In this document: positions 35,253 through 43,432 of the stretch, one piece after another | How the letters are laid out: each line of letters begins with the position of its first letter | How positions within the stretch are numbered: position 1 is the stretch's first letter | Source: Methanomicrobiales archaeon | GTDB taxonomy: Archaea; Halobacteriota; Methanomicrobia; Methanomicrobiales; Methanospirillaceae | NCBI GenBank assembly: GCA_013415565.1 | Contig: JAAEET010000002.1 | Location: 1 to 58,474 of the forward strand | Reading direction: 5' to 3' | Length of the DNA: 58,474 nt | Program-made: the position numbers and the translations under genes | The notes under the pieces: generated by a model | Told to the model about the DNA's origin: nothing | Seen by the model: the letters and a program-made list of their open reading frames with translations, nothing else | Database searches by the model: none

Positions 35253-35723
35253 TCAGGAGAAGTCACCTGCCAGTCTCTTCCCGATGACCCCCTTCAGGTA
35301 GGTCATGTATTCGTCCTTGTTCCCGATTTTATACCAGACGTTGACATTCTCTTCCTTGAAGAATCCAGCCTCGGTGTATACCCCGATCCAGAGGGAGGAT
35401 CCGGTCGGACCGTATTGTTCCACCAGCGGCCTGTTTTCAGGGAGGTCCACGTTCACATGGCCAAATACCACTCTTCCGGCGGCCACTTCAGGAGTAAAAT
35501 ACCTGCTCACCGTTTCTTCTGCATATGCCCCGAGCGTTATACACGAGGAGCATTGCTGTGTCCGGTGGAAGTGAAAGACCTCAACTTTCTCAACTGGCCC
35601 CGATGGATTGCTCCCGGGATTCCCGCTGGTTTCACCGGGAGTTGTACATCCCGCGGCGAGTACCAGGATAAAAGCAAGCAGCAGGAGGCTGGCCGGAACA
35701 ACCAGGTTTCGAGCATTCATCAT
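35253..35723 (-). CDS. arsF: ArsF-like lipoprotein (nitroreductase-subunit family)
   Basis: A 156-residue lipoprotein with a signal sequence ending LAAGC, so Cys is the lipid site. The mature part starts VEVFHFHRTQQCSSCITLGAYAEET with a CxxC motif and continues with RVVFGHVNVDLPENRPLVEQYG, a thioredoxin-like pattern. ArsF-type proteins work with ArsE and ArsG in handling nitro- or organoarsenicals. ATG at 35723 follows GAGAGGTG at good spacing and overlaps the upstream DGC gene as ATGA. No ArsE homologue is seen nearby. Confidence 0.75.
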   Translation of the reverse strand: MMNARNLVVPASLLLLAFILVLAAGCTTPGETSGNPGSNPSGPVEKVEVFHFHRTQQCSSCITLGAYAEETVSRYFTPEVAAGRVVFGHVNVDLPENRPLVEQYGPTGSSLWIGVYTEAGFFKEENVNVWYKIGNKDEYMTYLKGVIGKRLAGDFS

Positions 35724-36112
35724 ATTCCGCACCTCTCGTCATTTCCTGGGTCACTCCTGATTTTCCTGATAATTAACCGGGAGAGACCTTCGATCTCTTC
35801 GTAACGAGGCTCCTCCATTCCTCGTTTGATGATCCCTTCTCTCGTGGCAACGATGTATGCGTCGGGGATCTTTCCAATCATGTCCAATCTCTTCTTTGTA
35901 CAGCACTCCTCGCACCCGTCCACCGCGATGAGGCATTCGCCGTCCCGGAGTTCCTCCTCCAGCGGCTTTGTCAGGGCGGTGAGCTGCAGATGACGGGTGA
36001 CCAGGACCGGATGCCGGCACCGGAGAGAATTCCCCGTCATGGTGGTGAGGTGCCCGGTATGGGAGATCCCGGAGCAGGTCAGGAGGAGGATCGTCGGGTC
36101 GTCATCATCCAT
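35720..36112 (-). CDS. DGC-domain zinc-binding protein (first copy)
   Basis: A 130-residue protein of the DGC family. TCSGISHTGHLTTMTG starts it, a Cys-rich middle LIAVDGCEECCTKKRL contains the Asp-Gly-Cys motif, and SLRCRHP gives another Cys. The four or more Cys around DGC suggest metal binding. It is linked to the arsenic operon: it overlaps the ArsF gene by 4 bp. A second, less similar DGC protein is at 38247-38654. Confidence 0.7.
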   Translation of the reverse strand: MDDDDPTILLLTCSGISHTGHLTTMTGNSLRCRHPVLVTRHLQLTALTKPLEEELRDGECLIAVDGCEECCTKKRLDMIGKIPDAYIVATREGIIKRGMEEPRYEEIEGLSRLIIRKIRSDPGNDERCGI

Positions 36113-36213
36113 GGTGCACCCTTCCTGCCCTGTCGAAGGAATAGACCGTGCTGCCGGACACGCGGTTCAGCCCTCCAGTTTCTTCAGGGGGACTTCCGCT
36201 TCCATCCATCCAG

Positions 36214-36241
36214 GGAGGAGAATGCGCACCATCCTCCCTCC
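36214..36241 (-). terminator. Hairpin in the gap between DUF2703 and DGC genes
   Basis: AGGGAGGA (36214-36221) and TCCTCCCT (36234-36241) form a perfect 8-bp stem with a 12-nt loop. It lies 37-64 nt downstream of the DUF2703 stop on the minus strand and could attenuate or process the operon transcript. The rest of the 165-bp gap shows only a doubtful 55-codon frame. Confidence 0.4.
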
Positions 36242-36277
36242 CGCCGGTAAATCCAGATGACTGGCTCACCATACACC

Positions 36278-36727
36278 TCACTCTCTTTCCGTGTTCATAC
36301 CGCAACCGCACCCGGAGCTGCACGCCCCGTCCCCACACGTCATCGCATCAACAACTCCGATAATCACGTGTTTCAGCAGTTCTGCGGGAATCGCTTCATA
36401 GCGATCATCCCCTATCTCGATAGCCCGGCATTCGGTCTCGTCATGGCCGGTGATACAGGCACAGGAGCAGCAGGGTGTCTGCACGACTGTGGCTGCCACA
36501 TACTCTTCAAGGGGAACACCGTTGATGAGGATCTGGTTTGATTCTTCGATCCGGGAATCAGGGAGAACCGTTTCCCTGAACCGGGCGGTCACGTTTGACT
36601 CGCGGAAGTATGGCAGCAGTTCCTCGAGGACATCCCTGATGGCGCTGCCAGTCAGGCTGCACCGGTCACAGGTGCCGGTGACATCATTTCCGATATGTTT
36701 CCATTCGACAATCAGATGGTGTTTCAT
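36278..36727 (-). CDS. DUF2703 protein (Cys-rich, thioredoxin-like)
   Basis: A 149-residue protein. It opens [40 protein letters not shown] with a CxxC (CDRC) in a thioredoxin-like start. Further Cys occur in [22 protein letters not shown] and at the C terminus ([14 protein letters not shown]), over ten in all. I recognise DUF2703, whose members lie in arsenic and mercury gene clusters. It overlaps ACR3 as ATGA. The Cys-rich tail may bind soft metals. Confidence 0.75.
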   Translation of the reverse strand: MKHHLIVEWKHIGNDVTGTCDRCSLTGSAIRDVLEELLPYFRESNVTARFRETVLPDSRIEESNQILINGVPLEEYVAATVVQTPCCSCACITGHDETECRAIEIGDDRYEAIPAELLKHVIIGVVDAMTCGDGACSSGCGCGMNTERE

Positions 36728-37905
36728 GTAAACCAACCCTGCGTCCGCAGGCAGATTTTTACCAGCATGAGCATGACCGGGACTTCGATCAGCACGCCAA
36801 CGACAGTCGCGAGTGCCGCTCCGGAAGCCAGGCCGAAGATGACCGTGGCTGTGGCGATCGCCACCTCGAAATGATTCGAGGCCCCGATCATGGCCGAGGG
36901 TGCAGCGTCATCGTAGCGGAGCCGGATGAACCGGGCGAGAAAATAGCCCAGGGTGAAGATGAGGGTGGTCTGAATGAAGAGAGGAATGGCGATCCAGACG
37001 ATGGTGAGCGGCTGGGACAGGATGACTTCCCCTTTGAACGTGAAGAGGAGGATCAGGGTGAGGAGGAGGGCGGTGATGGTAACCGGGGTGAGCAGGTGGA
37101 CAAACCGGGTGTTGAACCACGCTTCTCCTTTCACACGGAGGATGATCTTGCGGGAAAGGTAGCCTGCTGCAAGCGGCAGGGCGACGTAGATGAGAATCGA
37201 GAGGGCCAGCGCCTGCCACGGTACCGGGAGCTGCCCGATACCGAGGAGGAATCCGCCGAGGGGTCCGTAGAGGATAAGCATGGCGAGCGAGTTGATGGCC
37301 ACCATCACCAGGGTGTGGCCGTCGTTTCCTTTTGCGAGGTAGCCCCAGACCAGGACCATGGCCGTGCAGGGAGCTATCCCGAGAAGGATGCAGCCGGCCA
37401 GGTAGCTTCGCCAGAGCGGGATTTCAAGCATCTTCATCCCATCGACCATCACCACCGTACCGTCCCCGTAGGTTGCGCCGACAGGGAGGTCCAGCCCGAA
37501 CGGCATCTTCACCAAATCTACGGCCTCGGGTCCGATCAACCCGATGAACACGGTGCCAAGGAAGAACAGGGCAATAGCGTACATGGTGAAGGGCTTGACA
37601 GCCCAGTTGACGAACAGGGTCAGGGCGACCGGCTTGATGTTTTTTCCGGCCTTCAGAACCTCTGCGAAGTCGATCTTCACCATGATGGGGTACATCATGA
37701 AGAAGAGGGCGACGGCAATCGGTATGGAGATGATCGGAGCATCTCCCGAATAGATGGCGAGTGAGTCAAGGAACCGGGCCAGTTCAGGGGCCAGCTTCCC
37801 GAGCAGGATGCCGATCCCGATACAGAGAATCACCCAGACGGTCAGGTAGCGCTCGAACCATCCCAGGCCTTTGGGTTCCTTGGTAATGCAGACTTCACCA
37901 GGCAT
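36724..37905 (-). CDS. acr3: Arsenite efflux pump ACR3
   Basis: A 393-residue ten-helix permease. The key Cys of the Acr3 family is present in [19 protein letters not shown], and [17 protein letters not shown] near the C terminus is a family motif. It exports arsenite, probably with proton exchange. GGGGAGG lies upstream of the ATG. The stop is shared with the DUF2703 start. It sits in the middle of the island. Confidence 0.94.
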   Translation of the reverse strand: MPGEVCITKEPKGLGWFERYLTVWVILCIGIGILLGKLAPELARFLDSLAIYSGDAPIISIPIAVALFFMMYPIMVKIDFAEVLKAGKNIKPVALTLFVNWAVKPFTMYAIALFFLGTVFIGLIGPEAVDLVKMPFGLDLPVGATYGDGTVVMVDGMKMLEIPLWRSYLAGCILLGIAPCTAMVLVWGYLAKGNDGHTLVMVAINSLAMLILYGPLGGFLLGIGQLPVPWQALALSILIYVALPLAAGYLSRKIILRVKGEAWFNTRFVHLLTPVTITALLLTLILLFTFKGEVILSQPLTIVWIAIPLFIQTTLIFTLGYFLARFIRLRYDDAAPSAMIGASNHFEVAIATATVIFGLASGAALATVVGVLIEVPVMLMLVKICLRTQGWFT

Positions 37906-38246
37906 GGCAGTTCAGTCCTCCCCGCTTTTTTGCCAGGTCCGCCGGGAGAAAAGGGTGCAGTGGCAGTGGTCTTCGTGTACGGCATCATCGGCATGCCGGA
38001 TACAGGGACCGATCATACCCCGGCCATTTTCTGTATCGCCGGACCTGATTCGACTCGGACGTGCGTCGAATTTTCTCCGGTTCCGGGGCAGCCCCGGGAT
38101 AACAGTCCGAAGCCGTCCTCTGTCAGGTTTCGGGTCCCGGCCATGATACCGGGCAGAGTTCCCGGGCCATGCCGGGATCACTTCTTCCGGACGATCCGGC
38201 AATGCGTTCCTTTCCATGATGTCAGGAGGCCCCGTTATTTGGAATT
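37906..38246. other. 341-bp gap with a string of small hairpins
   Basis: No convincing gene. Four GC-rich hairpins occur: CCGGGG-CAG-CCCCGG (38083-38097), two CCCGG...CCGGG pairs around CATG (about 38136-38176), and CCGGA-CGA-TCCGG (38187-38199). A 34-codon minus frame ending 6 bp before acr3 and containing HCHC is doubtful. The gap divides the island into an acr3 half and an arsP half and may hold a terminator or second promoter. Confidence 0.5.
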
Positions 38247-38654
38247 TTACCTTCCCCTTCCTTCCCATGCCGCAGAGACCACGGCTTCCACGTCAGGTTC
38301 CGTGAATTTACGGGAATACGTTTTCTCGATCCCAAGGTCGGTAATGACAATATGTTGTGCTGGGTGCATACCCCCGGCAGCCGCAATTCTTGCACAGCAG
38401 GCGGCCGGACAGCCGTCGATGAGGATGACCTCGTCCGCCTCCGCGATGCGCCGTTTCAGCACGGGGTCGCCTGCCCCCAGCAGGGCAATACAGCTGGCAA
38501 CGCCGTACCCCTCATCGGTAAGCCGGAATGCTGCAGCATTTGAGATCTGGCCTACGTTTGCGGTCCCTGCGCAAGGAAAGATAATCCTTTTTTTCCCTCC
38601 ACGGAAAGCAGAGGTATCGCCGCAGGCACACTCAGGTTTGGCTTTGGTTGCCAT
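38247..38654 (-). CDS. DGC-domain zinc-binding protein (second copy)
   Basis: A 135-residue protein: KPECACGDTS at the N terminus, IIFPCAGTANVGQISNAAAFRL, LIDGCPAACCARIA with the DGC motif, and a C-terminal EPDVEAVVSAA. Both DGC proteins share a leading Cys near a GxxG turn and DGC followed by a Cys pair, yet they are clearly distinct. It lies 3 bp after the mini-thioredoxin gene and is part of the ArsP half-operon. Confidence 0.75.
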   Translation of the reverse strand: MATKAKPECACGDTSAFRGGKKRIIFPCAGTANVGQISNAAAFRLTDEGYGVASCIALLGAGDPVLKRRIAEADEVILIDGCPAACCARIAAAGGMHPAQHIVITDLGIEKTYSRKFTEPDVEAVVSAAWEGRGR

Positions 38655-38657
38655 ACG

Positions 38658-38894
38658 TTATCCTTTCAGGATCTCTTTTAGTTCTTTCACATCCGCGACT
38701 CGTCCGGAAACCTTCATCTCACCGTTGACAGCCAGGGCCGGCGTGAGCATCACACCCCGGTCCATGATCTCGGTAATATCATCAACCTTCCGGATCTCCG
38801 CATCGATCCCGAGCTCTTTCACCGCGATCTCAACGTTCTTCATCAGCCGCTTGCACTTCATACAGCCGGTGCCGAGTACTTCAATTTTCACCAT
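38658..38894 (-). CDS. Mini-thioredoxin (CMKC active site)
   Basis: A 78-residue thioredoxin-fold protein of the type found beside permeases in methanogens. VKIEVLGTGCMKCKRLMKNVEIAV holds the redox motif CMKC and GVMLTPALAVNG carries the cis-Pro. GAGGTG lies 7 nt before the ATG. It stands 1 bp after the small Cys gene. It may deliver electrons or metals to the nearby permease; the family link with arsenic is by neighbourhood only. Confidence 0.85.
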   Translation of the reverse strand: MVKIEVLGTGCMKCKRLMKNVEIAVKELGIDAEIRKVDDITEIMDRGVMLTPALAVNGEMKVSGRVADVKELKEILKG

Positions 38895-38895
38895 G

Positions 38896-39156
38896 TCATA
38901 CACCTCGTTTTCGTGACGTTGCATATTCCCGTACCAGGGCAGCCCGGTAGTGCTCTTCTGCCCGGGGAGGGACATAGTTATAAATCCTGACTCTCTTCAC
39001 GAGTTCGTCGCCAATCTCTTTCTCGCCGGTGAGGTTCATTGCATGTACCTCTGCAAGGACAGAATCAAGCATGGTAATACCAACGGCGACACCTCCCACG
39101 TCAATCCGCCGTATTTTCCGGAGCGCATCTGCAGCACAACAGGGTTTCTCATCCAT
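38896..39156 (-). CDS. Small conserved protein of the ArsP-thioredoxin cluster (86 aa)
   Basis: An 86-residue protein. DEKPCCAADA carries a Cys pair, then IRRIDVGGVAVGITMLDSVLAEVHAMNLTGEKEIGDELVKRVRIYNYVPPRAEEHYRAALVREY, a pattern I recall from small genes beside ArsP permeases and CxxC thioredoxins in methanogens. Function unknown; the N-terminal Cys pair may bind metal. It overlaps the permease by 8 bp, which suggests coupling. Confidence 0.75.
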   Translation of the reverse strand: MDEKPCCAADALRKIRRIDVGGVAVGITMLDSVLAEVHAMNLTGEKEIGDELVKRVRIYNYVPPRAEEHYRAALVREYATSRKRGV

Positions 39157-40255
39157 TTGTACCACATCCCGGAAGACCCAGGTACGGGAAGAAGTTTCCA
39201 TACAGTACGCCAGCGACTGCTGAAAATGCAATTACCAGGAAAGCAAAGGCGGCGGTCTTTTTTGCTCCCATAATGCGATACAGCACGAGGAGGCTGGGAA
39301 GGCTGACCGATGGCCCCGAGAGGAGGAGGGCGAGAGCGGGCCCCCCGGCCATGATCCCCTGGGTGTAGCCGAACGTTCCGCCGATGATGGGAACTTCAAG
39401 CAGGGTGGGCATGTACAGGATGGTCCCTACGATGGATGCCAGAAGACAGGCTCCCAGCGAGTTATCGCCGAAGAACGGGCGGAATGTCTCAGGAGGGAGG
39501 AAGTAGGCGATGATTCCTACGAGGAACGTGCCGGCGACCAGTATCGGGAAGATCTTCTTCACCAGGTCCCAGATCTCGTATCCCCATTCTGTCACTTCGT
39601 CCCGCTCGAAGTAATAGATGAGCAGGAAGGCAACCGCCAACGTCAGAATGTACACGATGGAGAGGCGCAGTGAGAATGCCAGCAGTGAGGATGCCCCGAT
39701 CACCAGGATCAGCACGAGAAATACGAAGAATAGGGGCACGACCCATCTCGGCCGGACCGTTTCCCCCTCTCCGGCAGGCACGAATCCCCTGCCCGATGCC
39801 CCGAGCTCCTGATCGTATGATCGGAAGAGCATCGCCATGATCAACCCGATGCCGATGGACATGGTGATGGCAAAGAGGGCCCGCGCAAACCCGAGATCCC
39901 ATCCCAGCACGCTGGCGGTGTAAATTATGGCCAGGATATTGATGGCAGGTCCTGCATAGAGGAAGGTCGTGGCCGGACCTATCCCGCTTCCCTTTTTCAG
40001 GATGCCGGCAAACATCGGGAGAATGGTGCAGGAGCAGACTGCGAGCACGATACCGGAGATGGAGGCGATTCCGTAGGAGACGGATTTTTTCGCGTCCGGA
40101 CTGAAGTACTTGAGAATTGCCTCTTTCTTCACGAACGCAGCGATTGCCCCGGCGATGAAAAAGGCCGGGACCAGGCAGGTGACGGTGTGGGCCGCAAGGT
40201 AGTCAACGACCGCGGTCACCCCTGAGAGCAACGCCCCGGTGAAGGGATCGGTCAT
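39149..40255 (-). CDS. ArsP/DUF318-type permease
   Basis: A 368-residue membrane protein with eight or more segments in two blocks split by a polar loop at about 150-170 (GASGRGFVPAGEGETVRPR). PAFFIAGAIAAFVKKEAILKYF and CSCTILPMFAGILKKGSGIGPATTFLYAGPAINILAI are family hallmarks; the CSC motif in the membrane is a likely thiolate site. ArsP members export organoarsenicals, but many methanogen members are unassigned. It is the first gene after the ArsR operator. Confidence 0.85.
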   Translation of the reverse strand: MTDPFTGALLSGVTAVVDYLAAHTVTCLVPAFFIAGAIAAFVKKEAILKYFSPDAKKSVSYGIASISGIVLAVCSCTILPMFAGILKKGSGIGPATTFLYAGPAINILAIIYTASVLGWDLGFARALFAITMSIGIGLIMAMLFRSYDQELGASGRGFVPAGEGETVRPRWVVPLFFVFLVLILVIGASSLLAFSLRLSIVYILTLAVAFLLIYYFERDEVTEWGYEIWDLVKKIFPILVAGTFLVGIIAYFLPPETFRPFFGDNSLGACLLASIVGTILYMPTLLEVPIIGGTFGYTQGIMAGGPALALLLSGPSVSLPSLLVLYRIMGAKKTAAFAFLVIAFSAVAGVLYGNFFPYLGLPGCGTNG

Positions 40256-40337
40256 GGTCGGCGGTCACCCGGTGCGTGATATCGGTTTCGAGGCATCGTT
40301 ATTCTCTCCTCAAGATGGGACTTCCCGGCAAGAAAAT

Positions 40338-40357
40338 ATTTCAATTATAATTGAAAT
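40338..40357. promoter_or_regulatory. Perfect 20-bp palindrome, likely ArsR operator
   Basis: ATTTCAATTA followed by TAATTGAAAT is a perfect palindrome in the 210-bp divergent gap, 83 bp before arsP. A TATA-like AATTTTATG (minus strand, near 40367-40375) would put the arsP start site inside it. ATTTGAAAT, a near half-site, recurs at 40459-40467 over the regulator's start codon. Confidence 0.65.
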
Positions 40358-40465
40358 GTTTTTCAGCATAAAATTTGTGGTACTAAAAAAAAATTCTCCC
40401 GATGGATGGCCTGCAGATCCAATAAGAATTATTAGGTGATCAGGGATATTTTATTTTTATTTGAA

Positions 40466-40909
40466 ATGGCCAGGCAGGCATCACGTTCAAGGGTGGCGCG
40501 AAGAGATGTCGGGGATCTCTCAATTCCCCGGGAGATTGCTGACTCTCTCTGTTCATGTGGTGGAGTTGAAGGGCTGGTCGAACGGCTCCCGCCCGATGTT
40601 CTCTTCCTCCGGATGCGGGAATGGTACCAGGCCTGTGCCGATCCTGTCCGGCTGAAGATCCTGTCTCTTCTCATGGTCCAGCCGCTCTGTGTCTGTGTCA
40701 TCAAATCGGTGGTAAAGATGGCCGATTCCAGGCTCTCATACCACCTCACCATCCTGAAGAAAGCCGGAATGATAGATGGAGAACAGCAGGGTTACTATAT
40801 TATCTATCGTATTACGCCTGGAGCGCGGGAGTTCATGGAGTCTGAACTGAAACGGATGGGTTTCCCGTGCGATGTCGGTCGCAAGGGCATTCATGATACG
40901 GGAGGATAA
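40466..40909 (+). CDS. ArsR-type metal-responsive repressor
   Basis: A 147-residue winged-helix repressor. YQACADPVRLKILSLLMVQPLCVCVI is the ArsR signature with a CVC pair in helix 3, where arsenite binds in this family; MADSRLSYHLTILKKAGMI is the recognition helix. About 55 residues precede the domain and include CSC. It reads divergently from the island. The ATG at 40466 is used; a GTG at 40436 is also open. Repression with relief by As(III) is inferred. Confidence 0.85.
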   Translation: MARQASRSRVARRDVGDLSIPREIADSLCSCGGVEGLVERLPPDVLFLRMREWYQACADPVRLKILSLLMVQPLCVCVIKSVVKMADSRLSYHLTILKKAGMIDGEQQGYYIIYRITPGAREFMESELKRMGFPCDVGRKGIHDTGG

Positions 40910-41069
40910 AGCGCGGCAAAACGTCCGTCTCATGTCCCATCCAGAGCACAGTTTATTATCAGTCTTCCCGTTCGAATTGCACGGATCGTGCCGGAAAATC
41001 GTTTTTTAAGGTTTATCTTTATTGCCAGCGACTGGAAACGGGACCGTGCGGTGCGGGCAGAACAGAGGT

Positions 41070-42404
41070 TCAGGAGCGTTTTTCGTTCCGGAACCTGCCT
41101 GCAAGATATTTGATGAGAGGATACACCCCGTCGGCCATGGGATGAACCTCGAGGAAGTCGTCAAACGCGGCAATCCCGGTTCCCTGCCGTATCAGGAAAG
41201 CCTGGTATGCCGCGATGATGCCTCCGGATGGCGCCGCCGTGTACATGCCGCACAGCGTCCCGGTGTCGGGGTCCGCGGAGACCCGGGCAAATCCGGTTCT
41301 GCCTGAGGGGACCGACCAGAACGTCCCCGGTCCGGCCGGACCCGGAAGCATGGCCGATACGGCGCAGGGATTATCGATTTCGACGAACGCGTACTCCTGG
41401 AAGAGGTTCATTGACTGCGGTATGGCCGAGTAATCCATCTCCCGCTCCCGCCCGAGGATATTTTCCGCTGCCACGATCCCCTCAGCCCTGGCGACCGGGG
41501 TGAGCCGGGGTGAGCCCGTCACGTCCCCGCAGGCATACACGCCGGCAGCACTCGTCCTCATCTTCCGGTCAACGATGATCTCGCCACCCGGCTTCTTATC
41601 GACGCCCTGAACCATCTCCGAGCGGGCTGTCAGGCCTGCCGCGATCAGGACGGCATCGCAGGAAATTTCTTTTCTGCCGTCCTCTCCTTCTATCTCCACG
41701 CCTTCAACCCGGGTTCCCCCCCTGATTCCTATCAGTGCGGCATCTTCGTGGATCTCCGTTCCCGACAATTCGTTCCGGGCAAGGGCTGCCAGCCGGGGAT
41801 CGAGCGTTTTGAGAAATCCGCTGCGGCTGATCAGCTGGACCTCCGACCCGAATTCCTGGAAGATGTAGGCAAACTCGGCGGCCATGATTCCCCCGCCGAT
41901 AATGATCAGATTCCGGGGAAGCTCGCCCATATCCGGGAGTGTATGGGGGGTGATGACCCCCTGGAGGCCGACCCCGGGAACCGCGGGGATATTCGGACGG
42001 GATCCGGTTGCAACGATGACGGCATCGGCCGGGATCTCATTCTCCCCGACGAACGCCCTGCCGTTTTCCAGCCTTCCCTCCTGTCCATAGATAATAGATA
42101 CGCCTGCTTCCCTCGTTTCTTTATCGAGGATGCCAGCGATCTTCCCCTGGACTTCCTTCATCCGTGAAAGCAGAGGGGTGAACCTGATTTCCGGCACCGA
42201 TGCGAATATGCCGAGATCATGGAGATTCCTGGCCGCAGTCCGTGCCCGCGCCGCATCGTTCAGGGCACAGACCATCATGCAGCCGTAATGGAGGCACTGG
42301 CCGCCGATCTCACCCTTCTCGACCAGGGTGACCTCTTCTCCGTTGAGTGCAAGATGGACCGCCGCAATTCTCCCGGCCGGTCCCCCGCCGAGTACTACGA
42401 TCAT
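41070..42404 (-). CDS. Class I disulfide oxidoreductase (dihydrolipoyl dehydrogenase/mercuric reductase-like)
   Basis: A 444-residue flavoprotein. FAD motif VLGGGPAGRIAAVHLA, redox-active GGQCLHYGCMMV (CxxxxC), second nucleotide motif IIGGGIMAAEFAYIF, and ACGDVTG for FAD. The C-terminal dimer domain has EVHPMADG where a catalytic His-Glu is expected (EVHPMAD). The substrate is unknown; candidates are lipoamide, glutathione-like or coenzyme A disulfides. It lies 14 bp downstream of the 316-residue protein and 1.1 kb from the arsenic island. Confidence 0.85.
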   Translation of the reverse strand: MIVVLGGGPAGRIAAVHLALNGEEVTLVEKGEIGGQCLHYGCMMVCALNDAARARTAARNLHDLGIFASVPEIRFTPLLSRMKEVQGKIAGILDKETREAGVSIIYGQEGRLENGRAFVGENEIPADAVIVATGSRPNIPAVPGVGLQGVITPHTLPDMGELPRNLIIIGGGIMAAEFAYIFQEFGSEVQLISRSGFLKTLDPRLAALARNELSGTEIHEDAALIGIRGGTRVEGVEIEGEDGRKEISCDAVLIAAGLTARSEMVQGVDKKPGGEIIVDRKMRTSAAGVYACGDVTGSPRLTPVARAEGIVAAENILGREREMDYSAIPQSMNLFQEYAFVEIDNPCAVSAMLPGPAGPGTFWSVPSGRTGFARVSADPDTGTLCGMYTAAPSGGIIAAYQAFLIRQGTGIAAFDDFLEVHPMADGVYPLIKYLAGRFRNEKRS

Positions 42405-42418
42405 TCCCGCCTGCCGCC

Positions 42419-43369
42419 TCAGAGGATCTCGACTCCCTCGTCCATCGGCTCGGAGAGGATCTCGCCGGAAAAGGCGTTCACCTCCACGATCTTCTTGCCC
42501 CGGACCTGCCAGACCGGGACGTACATCTGGCGGATATCGATCTCGATGTTCTTCCGGTCCGGCTTGATCACTTTCTCTTCGTAGAAGATGGCATCACCCT
42601 TCACCTGCTTGATCCGGACTTTCTGGGTCAGCTGCTCGATCACCTCTTTCGCAATCCGTTCGGATGCGTCTTCTTTCGGGATATGAGGTTTCACGACCTC
42701 CGACCCGGCGGGGATCTCGTCTTCCGTGACATCGGCACCTTCTGCCGCGACCCGCATACCGTTGATGGCATTAATCGCGCCGGAACCCTGGGAATCGAAC
42801 GGTATACGATGATCCTTGTACACCTGTTCGCCGGAACTCTCGTACTGGTAGAACCAGTGGGGCATGAAGCGGAGGGACACGCTCCCCTGGATACCGGCGA
42901 TCTGTTCTGCGGCCTGCCTGCTGACCTTGATCGGCAGGTGGGGAAGGATAATGCCGGACGGGGACGGGGGAGCGGTTTCCTGCTCTCCGGTCTTCCCGGC
43001 CTCCTCCCGTGCACCGGCAAACGAGAGGGAGAGCGTCCGCTCGAGCACCCGTGCAAGGGCCGCCTCACCGGCATACCGGACAAACTCATTGGCCCCCCAG
43101 CGGATACAGTGATCGGCCCTGACCGATTCATCGAGCGTGAAGAGGAGCTTCTTGCAGTCAAGCTCCTCATTCTCCATTTTCAGACAGTACTTCGTCCTGT
43201 CAAACTCCCCGATTTCCGAAGGATCGTTGGAGCAGAGGACGAGGAGAACCTCCCCCTCGCGCATCGCCGAGAAATCGATGGGAGCGTCAACTTCCTGCAC
43301 CTCAAATCCTGCGGTCTCCAGAATGGCCCTTACCGCATTTCCTGCATTTTCCCGCACCTTTCCTTCCAT
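42419..43369 (-). CDS. Conserved hypothetical protein (316 aa)
   Basis: I do not recognise the family. The first ~110 residues have an alternating strand-helix pattern (AGNAVRAILETAGFEVQEVDAPIDF, EVLLVLCSNDP) like a restriction-endonuclease or Rossmann-type domain. The rest (about 140-316) is rich in beta strands with SLRFMPHWFYQYES and YVPVWQVRGKKIVEVNAFSGEIL. No membrane segment. Start ATG at 43369, with TTG just before. It forms a two-gene unit with the flavoprotein, suggesting a shared redox role. Confidence 0.6.
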   Translation of the reverse strand: MEGKVRENAGNAVRAILETAGFEVQEVDAPIDFSAMREGEVLLVLCSNDPSEIGEFDRTKYCLKMENEELDCKKLLFTLDESVRADHCIRWGANEFVRYAGEAALARVLERTLSLSFAGAREEAGKTGEQETAPPSPSGIILPHLPIKVSRQAAEQIAGIQGSVSLRFMPHWFYQYESSGEQVYKDHRIPFDSQGSGAINAINGMRVAAEGADVTEDEIPAGSEVVKPHIPKEDASERIAKEVIEQLTQKVRIKQVKGDAIFYEEKVIKPDRKNIEIDIRQMYVPVWQVRGKKIVEVNAFSGEILSEPMDEGVEIL

Positions 43370-43432
43370 CAACCATACATTTCCTTCGGCATATAGAACA
43401 ATTTTTCTATTGCAATGAACGATGTCTGAGTA

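Noticed and set aside
36105-36259. Possible small gene between the DGC and DUF2703 genes
   Set aside because: The frame reads as Gly/Ser/Pro-rich without motif and contains the 8-bp hairpin; more likely leader or terminator sequence.
37912-38016. 34-codon frame ending just before acr3, with HCHC
   Set aside because: Attractive Cys/His content, but no proper ribosome-binding site and no upstream homology visible; left as doubtful.
37930-38916. 328-codon plus-strand open frame
   Set aside because: It runs antisense through the DGC and mini-thioredoxin genes, is Pro/Ser/Arg-rich and lacks any recognisable motif; typical GC-rich shadow frame.
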